Below, piece by piece: positions 1-5,300 of a stretch of 6,232 bases of DNA. Made by a program: the position numbers and the translations under genes. The DNA is from Anaerolineae bacterium (lineage in GTDB: Bacteria; Chloroflexota; Anaerolineae; UBA1429), in the NCBI GenBank assembly GCA_016928125.1, contig JAFGLK010000078.1, forward strand, positions 1-6,232. The letters run 5' to 3'. Positions within the stretch are counted from its first letter, which is position 1; each line of letters begins with the position of its first letter. A model generated the notes under the pieces. It was not told the origin of the DNA. It saw only the letters and a list, made by a program, of their open reading frames with translations, and did not search any database.

Positions 1-2
1 CC

Positions 3-31
3 TTGGCAGCTCGCACGTCCTGTGCTAACAT
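3..31 (+). promoter_or_regulatory. Probable sigma-70-type promoter of tpiA with extended -10
   Basis: A -35 box TTGGCA (3-8, 5 of 6 to consensus) is followed by a 17-base spacer and a -10 box TAACAT (26-31, 4 of 6). TGC directly before the -10 box gives an extended -10. Predicted transcription starts near base 38, leaving a leader of about 30 bases. The -10 lies inside an imperfect palindrome (24-37, 6 of 7 pairs). Inferred from sequence only; the window edge hides anything further upstream. Confidence 0.6.
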
Positions 32-68
32 GTCAGCGCTTTGACTCTACGAGAAAGAGGTAGGTGTG

Positions 69-866
69 ATGCGCGTGCCCATCCTGGCAGGTAACTGGAA
101 GATGCACAAGACCGTCGCCGAGGCGCTCGAGCTGGTGGCGGCGGCCAAGGATGATCTCCTCGCCGTCAACGGCGTGGACAAGGTGTTCTGCCCGCCCTTC
201 ATGGCCATCGCCGACGTAGCACGTGCCCTCAAGGGCACCGATCTTGGCGTGGGTGCCCAAGATCTCTACTGGGAGGAGAGCGGGGCCTACACCGGCGAGG
301 TTTCTGCGCCCATGATCCGCGAGTTCGCTGACTATGTGATCATTGGCCACTCGGAACGACGGCAATATTTTCATGAGACCGACGAGACGGTCAATCGCAA
401 GATCAAGACCGCCCTGGCCCATCAGCTCACGCCCATCGTGTGTGTGGGCGAAAGCCTGGAGCTGCGCCAAGCTGACCAGACCGAGAGCTGGGTCGCCGAT
501 CAGGTGAGCGCCGCGCTGAAAGACCTGACCGCAGAACAGGTGGCCGGCCTGATCATCGCCTATGAACCGATCTGGGCCATCGGCACTGGTCTGGCCGCCA
601 CGGCCGAGGAGGCCGAGCGGGTGTGTGGGACGGTGGTGCGGGCTCAGGTGGCCAAGCTGTACGACGAGCCCACGGCGGCGGCCGTTCGCGTCCAGTATGG
701 GGGCAGCGTCAAACCGGGCAACACGCTCGAGCTCATGTCGCAGCCCAACATCGATGGCGCCCTGATCGGGGGCGCTAGCTTGCAGGCGGCTGACTTTTGC
801 GCGATCGTGCGCCTCTCGGCCCAGGCCAAGGGTCTGCCCTTGGATCAAGCCCAAGAGCTCGGCTGA
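69..866 (+). CDS. tpiA: Triosephosphate isomerase
   Basis: Interconverts dihydroxyacetone phosphate and glyceraldehyde 3-phosphate in glycolysis and gluconeogenesis; a cytoplasmic (beta/alpha)8 barrel, normally dimeric. The 265-residue product has normal family length and every hallmark. Counting from ATG at 69, these are AGNWKMHK with Asn9 and Lys11, the electrophile His94 in IIGHSERR, and the catalytic base Glu166 in YEPIWAIGTG, whose tail is the mobile loop 6. The phosphate-binding YGGSVKPGN (about 210-218) and GALIGGASL (about 230-238) follow. A GTG at 66 is in frame and adds one Met. I prefer ATG 69 because GAGG at 57-60 sits 8 bases before it, against 5 before GTG. The neighbouring glycolytic genes gap and pgk are not seen in the window. 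A membrane peptidase gene follows after 13 bases and is probably in the same transcript. Confidence 0.98.
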   Translation: MRVPILAGNWKMHKTVAEALELVAAAKDDLLAVNGVDKVFCPPFMAIADVARALKGTDLGVGAQDLYWEESGAYTGEVSAPMIREFADYVIIGHSERRQYFHETDETVNRKIKTALAHQLTPIVCVGESLELRQADQTESWVADQVSAALKDLTAEQVAGLIIAYEPIWAIGTGLAATAEEAERVCGTVVRAQVAKLYDEPTAAAVRVQYGGSVKPGNTLELMSQPNIDGALIGGASLQAADFCAIVRLSAQAKGLPLDQAQELG

Positions 867-879
867 TCATCGGCCCGGG

Positions 880-1623
880 ATGGCGCAGCACCTCCTCTGG
901 GTCTGGCTCCTGGTGAGCCTGGCCGCCCTGGTCGGCATGACGCGCTGGTTCGCGGTGCGTCTGCAGCGCCTGGCCATGCTGGTAACGAATGACCTGCAGG
1001 CGACTCTGTACATTCATTTCTTCCTGCTGTTGCCCGGAACGGTGCTGCACGAGCTGAGCCATTGGGCGATGGCCAAGCTCTTGGGAGTGCGCACAGGGCG
1101 CATCCTGCTGGGACCCGCCGCCGCTGGGAGCCAACGCGTACGTTTCGGGGGCGTGGAGATCGGCTCCAGCGAGCCGGTGCGCCAGAGCTTGATTGGCTTG
1201 GCGCCGCTCATCAGCGGCACGCTGGCGGTGCTCTGGGTGGCGCGCGCGCGTCTTGGCCTGGCTCTCGACAGCGCCCAGACCCTGGCGAAATGGCCCACCG
1301 TGTTGCGCCAAGTCTTTAGCGCCCAGGATGCCTGGCTCTGGATCTATCTGTTGCTGGCGATCAGCAATGCCATGCTGCCCAGCGCCAGCGATCGCGCGGC
1401 CTGGCGCATACTGGGGCTCTATCTGCTGGTCTTGCTGATCGTGCTCTATGCGGCGGGCGCCCTGGCCGCCATACCCGCCGGGATCATCGTCTGGCTGGCC
1501 GAACTCGCGCGCACACTCATCTTCGCCTTTGGGCTCACCGCGCTGCTAGACCTGGCTGTCGGCGCGCTGCTTCTTGGGATCGAGGCCCTGCTGAGCGTGT
1601 TGCTGGGGCGCCGCCTGGCCTAG
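880..1623 (+). CDS. M50-like (site-2 protease type) integral membrane metallopeptidase, uncharacterised
   Basis: A hydrophobic protein of 247 residues with about six or seven predicted membrane segments (roughly residues 5-20, 41-56, 103-121, 151-166, 177-200, 203-220 and 222-242, judged by eye). An HExxH zinc motif, HELSH at 57-61, lies at the end of the second segment, as in M50/site-2 proteases that cut within membranes. A conserved-looking SNAMLPSASDR at 162-172 may supply the third zinc ligand (Asp171), matching the role of the C-terminal Asp motif in M50 enzymes. The classical NPDG form is absent, so this is a divergent member. There is no PDZ domain. The start has only a poor ribosome site (GGG abutting the ATG), which suggests translational coupling to tpiA 13 bases upstream. 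Substrate and role are unknown. Peptidase activity is inferred from the motifs; membrane location is clear. Confidence 0.78.
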   Translation: MAQHLLWVWLLVSLAALVGMTRWFAVRLQRLAMLVTNDLQATLYIHFFLLLPGTVLHELSHWAMAKLLGVRTGRILLGPAAAGSQRVRFGGVEIGSSEPVRQSLIGLAPLISGTLAVLWVARARLGLALDSAQTLAKWPTVLRQVFSAQDAWLWIYLLLAISNAMLPSASDRAAWRILGLYLLVLLIVLYAAGALAAIPAGIIVWLAELARTLIFAFGLTALLDLAVGALLLGIEALLSVLLGRRLA

Positions 1624-1635
1624 CGCGAGCCGCGC
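1623..1635. terminator. Short GC hairpin between convergent genes, weak terminator candidate
   Basis: GCGCG (1623-1627) and CGCGC (1631-1635) can form a 5-bp stem with a 3-base loop. It begins on the last base of the membrane peptidase stop codon and lies just before the stop of the opposing sulfatase gene. No T-run follows on either strand, so it is not a canonical intrinsic terminator. It is the only structure in the 18-base gap that could separate the converging transcripts. Confidence 0.25.
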
Positions 1636-1641
1636 AGCGCG

Positions 1642-3117
1642 TCAGGCATTCAGTGCCATCCCCCCGGAGAGCTCCTCGTGCAGGCGTTGCATCAAACGAG
1701 CGTAGACCTGGCCCTGCTGATCATAGAGATTGCGCTGCTCATGGGGATCGACCTCCAGATCGTACAGCTCGGGGCGGTCGTTGGGGCTCGACACGGCCTT
1801 GAAGCGTCGGTCGCGCACGCAGGTCACAAAAGGCAGCTGCGCGATCTGCACATCGCGATGATCTTGGGTCTCGCCGCGCAGCAGCGGCAGGAAAGAGCGC
1901 GCATCCAGCCCGGCCGGGATGGGCAAGCTCAGCAGATCCAGCAGCGTCGGAGTGAGGTCAAACAACTCGACCAGGGCGTCGCTAGGAGGCAACGAGGGCA
2001 CACCCCAACCAGCGAGGATCAGGGGCACCCTCACGGCCGGCTCGTAGGGCAGCGACTTGTGCACCAGCCCCAGATCGCCCAGCATCTCTCCATGATCCGA
2101 GGCGTATACCACCAGCGTGTTCTCCAGCTCGCCGCGCTCTTGCACGATCTCGAGTAACTCGCCCACCCAGCCATCGACCAGGGTCACCATGGCGGAGTAG
2201 TTCTGGCGCATCTGCTGGGCCGTGACGGCCGTCGTTCCGCGGCTCATCTCCTCCTGCTGGCGTTGCACCCAGGCCGCCCGATCGGCCCCAGGATCCGGCA
2301 CCGGCGCGGGCATCGGCACATCTAGATAGGGCTCGAGATATTCTCGTGGGGCGTCCCAGGGATTGTGTGGCCCCACAAAGCTCACCAAGGTGAACCAGGG
2401 CGAGTCGTCGCCCAATCCGCGCAGGTAATCACAGGCCTTCTGCCCGATCCAGTGGTCCTCGTAATCCTCGAGCGGCAACACCGATGGCTCGGCATAGTGC
2501 TCGTGCTGGGTATAGCGCCATTCATAGTCCGCCGAGAAGGCCTCCAAAAGCCCCTTGGCCTGCAGATGGTGTTGGTAGGGCCCGAGGGACAGCCGGACCC
2601 GCTCGCCGTCGCGATGGAGATACACCTCCTGGGCGGCGTGCTGCTTGCCCTCCGCCTCAAACGGATCTGTGAAGCCGAGCTGGTAGACGACGGGCAGATC
2701 GCCGTGGACGCCGTTGTACATCTGGGGCTTGTGCAGATCCAGCTTGCCAAACAGCGCCGTGCGATAGCCATAGCGGCGCAGATGTTGATACACATTCCAG
2801 GCCTCCAGGTCGAGGCTATATGCGTTATCCAGAACGTGGCAGCGCGGTGGACGTAACCCGGTCGCCAGGGCGGCGCGGGTTGGCGCACAGAGAGGGCTGT
2901 TGCAGGTGGCCTGAGTGAAACGCACGCCGCGGCTGGCCAGGGCATCCAAATTCGGCGTCTCCACAGCCCCCAACCCGGCGCAACCCATCCAGTCATGTCG
3001 ATGCTGATCAGACATGACAAAGAGCACGTTGGGACGACGCACCTTGTAGGCCATTTGGCGCGGTGTTTTGTGACGCGAGGTGGAGATGTGGGCCAACTCT
3101 GAGCGAGCCTCTGACAT
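1642..3117 (-). CDS. Type I (Cys-type) sulfatase, alkaline phosphatase superfamily
   Basis: Hydrolyses a sulfate ester; substrate unknown. The 491-residue product has typical S1-sulfatase length. The metal-site strand NVLFVMSDQH (Asp37, Gln38) is followed by the signature CAPTR (77-81). Its Cys77 is the residue converted to formylglycine, so a maturase (FGE or anaerobic SME type) is needed and is not in this window. GPHNPW carries His251, YASDHGE carries metal ligands Asp341 and His342, and Lys354 follows in VHKSLPYEP. The C-terminal part has the usual RFKAV...PELYDLEVDPHEQRNLYD segment. GKLDLH (124-129) replaces the common GKxH, putting Asp127 where His is usual. No signal peptide is visible, so the enzyme is probably cytoplasmic. 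The start at 3117 is chosen for its perfect Shine-Dalgarno; an in-frame ATG at 3168 would lie inside the promoter region. Choline sulfatase-like, glycan or arylsulfatase roles are all possible. Confidence 0.93.
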   Translation of the reverse strand: MSEARSELAHISTSRHKTPRQMAYKVRRPNVLFVMSDQHRHDWMGCAGLGAVETPNLDALASRGVRFTQATCNSPLCAPTRAALATGLRPPRCHVLDNAYSLDLEAWNVYQHLRRYGYRTALFGKLDLHKPQMYNGVHGDLPVVYQLGFTDPFEAEGKQHAAQEVYLHRDGERVRLSLGPYQHHLQAKGLLEAFSADYEWRYTQHEHYAEPSVLPLEDYEDHWIGQKACDYLRGLGDDSPWFTLVSFVGPHNPWDAPREYLEPYLDVPMPAPVPDPGADRAAWVQRQQEEMSRGTTAVTAQQMRQNYSAMVTLVDGWVGELLEIVQERGELENTLVVYASDHGEMLGDLGLVHKSLPYEPAVRVPLILAGWGVPSLPPSDALVELFDLTPTLLDLLSLPIPAGLDARSFLPLLRGETQDHRDVQIAQLPFVTCVRDRRFKAVSSPNDRPELYDLEVDPHEQRNLYDQQGQVYARLMQRLHEELSGGMALNA

Positions 3118-3122
3118 GGGTG

Positions 3123-3129
3123 CCTCCTT
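3123..3129 (-). promoter_or_regulatory. Strong ribosome binding site that sets the sulfatase start
   Basis: Read on the minus strand this is AAGGAGG, ending 5 bases before ATG at 3117. It decides against the longer reading frame starting at 3168, which would add 17 residues unlike anything expected at a sulfatase N-terminus. Confidence 0.85.
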
Positions 3130-3167
3130 CTCTGTGAGGCCGACGAGCGCCTCCCTGCCTTCGGCCA

Positions 3168-3196
3168 AGCATATCGGCCGAGATACGTCCCGTCAA
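3168..3196 (-). promoter_or_regulatory. Probable sulfatase promoter overlapped by an inverted repeat
   Basis: On the minus strand, -35 TTGACG (3196-3191, 5 of 6) is separated by 17 bases from -10 TATGCT (3173-3168, 4 of 6). Transcription would start near 3161, giving a leader of about 45 bases. An inverted repeat TCGGCC, 9 bases, GGCCGA (3161-3181) covers the -10 and the predicted start, a position suited to a repressor operator. The promoter fits the consensus well; the operator role is inference. Confidence 0.6.
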
Positions 3197-3239
3197 GCTC
3201 GGACGAGACGAGCCATTGTGCGATACGCAGCAGCCTACC

Positions 3240-3269
3240 TTGGCGACGCCAATGGGTCATGTGCCCAAT
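3240..3269. promoter_or_regulatory. Cluster of dyads in the divergent intergenic region, candidate operator
   Basis: The 300 bases between the divergent sulfatase and phosphatase genes hold no credible gene. Near the middle is a perfect 13-base palindrome, TTGGCGACGCCAA (3240-3252). An imperfect one overlaps it: AATGGG, 7 bases, CCCAAT (3251-3269). The minus strand at 3259-3249 reads TGACCCATTGG, an exact 11-base match to the AOR promoter at 5212-5222. The cluster lies about 44 bases upstream of the sulfatase -35 and about 80 bases upstream of the phosphatase -35. It may bind a regulator acting on both genes. The symmetry is visible; regulation is inferred. Confidence 0.4.
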
Positions 3270-3347
3270 GAGCAAACATCCCAAAGGGACAAGCTATGCC
3301 GCCCGCAACCACGGCAGACACGGCCAAGGCGCAGCATCGGCCCTCGT

Positions 3348-3376
3348 TTGACCCCGGCGCGCCGCCGACCTAGAAT
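3348..3376 (+). promoter_or_regulatory. Probable promoter of the phosphatase-dehydrogenase unit
   Basis: -35 TTGACC (3348-3353, 5 of 6), an exact 17-base spacer, and -10 TAGAAT (3371-3376, 5 of 6). Transcription would start near 3383, about 35 bases before the phosphatase ATG. The spacer contains a perfect 10-base palindrome, CGGCGCGCCG (3355-3364), which could be an operator but is less surprising in such GC-rich DNA. Confidence 0.7.
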
Positions 3377-3417
3377 ACGGCCTACTCAGCACGAACGACC
3401 AGACGAAAGCGAGCCCC

Positions 3418-3987
3418 ATGGAGATCTATCTCATCCGACACGGCCAGATCGATCGGCGACACGCCGTAGATCCCTATTCGGTACCTCTATCGGAGGAAGG
3501 TCACGCCCAGGCTGCCCGCATCGCGGCCCAGTGCGAGACTTGGGACATCGGCCTCTTGTGCAGCAGCTCCATGCGGCGCGCCGCAGAGACCGCCGATGCC
3601 ATCAGCGACAGGCTGCCCCTGACGGAACGGTGGGACCTGGATGAACTCGAGGACCTGACCCTCGACGATCTGCTGGGCGAGCCGACAGCGGGGCCATTGG
3701 TCTCGTCATGGACCCCCGCGCAGCTTCAGACGGCTTACCGACAGGCCTACAGCCGCATCAGCGGGGCACTGACTCGCATCCAGCTCTACGCGGCCGCGAA
3801 TCGTCTGGAGGCGGTCGCCATCGTCGGTCATCACAGCACCATCAGCTTGCTCTTGCTCAACTGGCTGGGCCACGACTGGCGCGCCATGGAGCAAGTGGAT
3901 TTCCGACTCGACTTTTGCGGAAGCTCCAAGGTGACACTGGACGGCAGCGGGAAGGCTCATATCGACTGGATCAACCGCGCGCCATAG
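3418..3987 (+). CDS. Histidine phosphatase (phosphoglycerate mutase-like) family protein
   Basis: A 189-residue cytoplasmic enzyme of the branch-1 histidine phosphatase superfamily, most likely a phosphomonoesterase. The N-terminal LIRHGQ carries Arg7 and the phospho-acceptor His8. SSSMRRAAET holds the phosphate-pocket Arg54. An acidic DELEDL (75-80) probably supplies the general acid, and IVGHHS gives the second catalytic His138. The protein is shorter than true phosphoglycerate mutases (about 230-250 residues) and lacks their extra segments, so a small-molecule phosphatase (sugar phosphate, cobalamin pathway or similar) is more likely; the sequence does not say which. The ribosome site is weak (only a purine-rich GAAAGCGAG ahead of the ATG), in contrast to the strong sites of the genes around it. 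The dehydrogenase gene follows after 80 bases, with no promoter seen between them. Confidence 0.9.
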   Translation: MEIYLIRHGQIDRRHAVDPYSVPLSEEGHAQAARIAAQCETWDIGLLCSSSMRRAAETADAISDRLPLTERWDLDELEDLTLDDLLGEPTAGPLVSSWTPAQLQTAYRQAYSRISGALTRIQLYAAANRLEAVAIVGHHSTISLLLLNWLGHDWRAMEQVDFRLDFCGSSKVTLDGSGKAHIDWINRAP

Positions 3988-4055
3988 AGCTCAGCCAGGG
4001 TTCATACTGGAGCGTTCCACCCGGGTCTGAGCGTCGGACCGTCACGCAATGCGGT

Positions 4056-4067
4056 GAGGAGGAGGAA
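4056..4067 (+). promoter_or_regulatory. Very strong ribosome binding site that sets the dehydrogenase start
   Basis: A purine run GAGGAGGAGGAA abuts ATG 4068 and contains AGGAGG at 4057-4062, 5 bases from the start codon. The open frame extends upstream to an ATG at 3708, but that part lies inside the phosphatase gene in another frame and lacks family features. The 80-base gap 3988-4067 shows no convincing promoter or terminator. Confidence 0.85.
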
Positions 4068-5195
4068 ATGAGCGCCAAAACCCTACGCGTCGGGATCATC
4101 GGCGCGGGTGGCATTGCCCGCAACTATCATGTGCCCAACTACCTGCGCTGCGAGAATGTGCAGGTGGTGGCTGCCTGCGATGTGAGCGACGTCGCCTTGC
4201 AGCAGATGCAAGCGCAGCACGGCATCGCGCAGGTGTTTCACGACTATCGTGAGCTGTTGGCGCTGGAAAGCTTGGATCTGGTGAGCGTGTGCACCAGCAA
4301 CGACATGCACTACCCCGTAGTCATGGCGGCCATCGAGCGTGGCCTGGACATCTACTGTGAGAAGCCGCTGGCCCTCACCTACGCCCAGGCGGCTGAGATG
4401 CACGAGGCGGCTCAGGTCAAGGGCCTCAAGACGGGCGTCAACTTTTCCCATCGGCGCACGCCGGCGGCCCGCCTGGCCAAGGAGATCATCGATCGCGGCG
4501 CGCTAGGGCAGATTCACTATGTCTCGGCCATCTACGCGGCCGGTGGCACCCAATATGGTGAGCGACCCGGCACCTGGCGCAATGACGGGAAAAAGGCGGG
4601 TTTCGGCGGCCTGGGCGACATGGGCTCCCATATCATCGACATGATGATGTGGTGGCTCGACGCGCCCATCGAGGCGGTCGCCGCCCAGATGGCCATCCAC
4701 TATCCCGACCGGATCGATCGCGACACGGGCCTGCCTATGCGGGTGAGCACGGAGGATCAGGGATTGCTGCTGGTGCGCTATGGCAACGGCGCTCTGGGCT
4801 ATGTGTACGGAGGCTATGTCTTCACGGGGCGCGGCTTTGATCAGCGCGTCGAGATCTATGGCAGCAAGGGCGGGCTGATCTACGACCAGCAGCATTCCTA
4901 TGAGCTGCAGGTCCATCTGGAGCCCGAGCATCTAGAGGGCTACCACGTGCTCCGCCAGGGCGGCACCCGCGACAGGCCCTATACCACGATCCTGGTCCCC
5001 GAGGCCCATCAAGGGCTGATCCCTGGCGAGCCAGGCGCCCGGCGAGGCGTGTTGATGGACTTTATCGAGGCGTACCGCGCCGAGGGCCCGTTCAGCTTTT
5101 CCCCGGGTTTCTACGAGGGCATGAGGGTGCAGGAGGTGCTCGAGGGGGCGCGTCTGGCGGATGCAGAGCGGCGCTGGGTCGGCCTGCCCTTGTGA
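4068..5195 (+). CDS. Gfo/Idh/MocA family NAD(P)-dependent oxidoreductase
   Basis: Likely oxidises or reduces a sugar, inositol or related polyol using NAD(P); the exact substrate is unknown. The product has 375 residues, normal for the family. The Rossmann domain opens with VGIIGAGGIA (8-17, GxGG pattern); Asp38 at the end of the second strand would favour NAD over NADP. The family signature CEKPLA is at 97-102, with Lys99 the usual catalytic lysine. The C-terminal domain carries GGLGDMGSHIIDMM (180-193) with the expected active-site Asp184 and His188. An Arg-rich stretch NFSHRRTPAARL (125-136) follows the EKP region, as is typical. There is no twin-arginine or other signal peptide, so it is cytoplasmic. 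It probably shares a transcript with the upstream phosphatase, and an AOR-family gene with its own promoter follows 105 bases on. Confidence 0.95.
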   Translation: MSAKTLRVGIIGAGGIARNYHVPNYLRCENVQVVAACDVSDVALQQMQAQHGIAQVFHDYRELLALESLDLVSVCTSNDMHYPVVMAAIERGLDIYCEKPLALTYAQAAEMHEAAQVKGLKTGVNFSHRRTPAARLAKEIIDRGALGQIHYVSAIYAAGGTQYGERPGTWRNDGKKAGFGGLGDMGSHIIDMMMWWLDAPIEAVAAQMAIHYPDRIDRDTGLPMRVSTEDQGLLLVRYGNGALGYVYGGYVFTGRGFDQRVEIYGSKGGLIYDQQHSYELQVHLEPEHLEGYHVLRQGGTRDRPYTTILVPEAHQGLIPGEPGARRGVLMDFIEAYRAEGPFSFSPGFYEGMRVQEVLEGARLADAERRWVGLPL

Positions 5196-5210
5196 GACGA
5201 GGCCTCGCGA

Positions 5211-5238
5211 TTGACCCATTGGGTGCACGATCTATAAT
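5211..5238 (+). promoter_or_regulatory. Strong sigma-70-type promoter of the AOR-family gene
   Basis: -35 TTGACC (5211-5216, 5 of 6), a 16-base spacer, and a perfect TATAAT (5233-5238). This is the best-matching promoter in the window. Transcription would start near 5245, leaving a leader of about 55 bases. It indicates that the AOR gene is transcribed separately from the dehydrogenase gene that ends at 5195. A perfect 10-base palindrome, CGAGGCCTCG (5198-5207), sits just upstream of the -35. Confidence 0.8.
5212..5224. promoter_or_regulatory. Operator-like palindrome in the AOR promoter, sharing an 11-base word with the sulfatase region
   Basis: ACCCATTGGGT (5214-5224) is a perfect palindrome around a central T. 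It overlaps the -35 box and extends into the spacer, a position where a bound repressor would block polymerase. TGACCCATTGG (5212-5222) recurs exactly on the minus strand at 3259-3249. Binding by a shared regulator is inference. Confidence 0.4.
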
Positions 5239-5239
5239 G

Positions 5240-5297
5240 GCCAGCAGCCTGCGGCTCGAGCGCGCTGGCGCTGAACAGGGAATCACTGTGAGGAGGT
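5240..5297 (+). promoter_or_regulatory. Leader of the AOR gene: possible hairpin and strong ribosome binding site
   Basis: GCCAGC (5240-5245) can pair with GCTGGC (5264-5269), enclosing a small AGCC-TGC-GGCT hairpin (5246-5256). The outer stem begins at or just before the predicted transcription start, so it may be only partly transcribed. The ribosome site AGGAGGT (5291-5297) ends 3 bases before ATG 5301 and lies outside the stem. The leader is too short and simple to match a known riboswitch class that I recognise. Confidence 0.45.
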
Positions 5298-5300
5298 TTC

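Noticed and set aside
33..854. A 273-codon open frame on the minus strand opposite tpiA
   Set aside because: It mirrors a perfectly conserved TpiA gene, the predicted protein has no recognisable motif, and long antisense frames are expected in GC-rich coding DNA.
2382..3284. A 300-codon minus-strand frame overlapping the sulfatase in another frame
   Set aside because: The composition is rich in Trp, Cys, Arg and Pro with no domain, and it overlaps the true sulfatase frame, which has all its catalytic motifs and a perfect ribosome site.
3216..3644. A 142-codon frame spanning the intergenic region and the phosphatase start
   Set aside because: It is low-complexity Arg/Pro-rich, has no ribosome site, and its second half is a shadow of the phosphatase gene.
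3708..4067. A 120-residue N-terminal extension of the Gfo/Idh/MocA protein
   Set aside because: It lies mostly inside the phosphatase gene in another frame. The family Rossmann motif begins just after ATG 4068, which has a very strong Shine-Dalgarno.
3988..4067. Intrinsic terminator or separate promoter between the phosphatase and dehydrogenase genes
   Set aside because: Only weak partial inverted repeats such as CCAG/CTGG exist, with no T-run, and no -35/-10 pair with proper spacing was found.
5239..5300. Molybdenum or tungsten cofactor riboswitch ahead of the AOR gene
   Set aside because: The leader is only about 55 bases with one modest stem. The known Moco/Tuco RNA is much longer with several conserved helices, which are not present.
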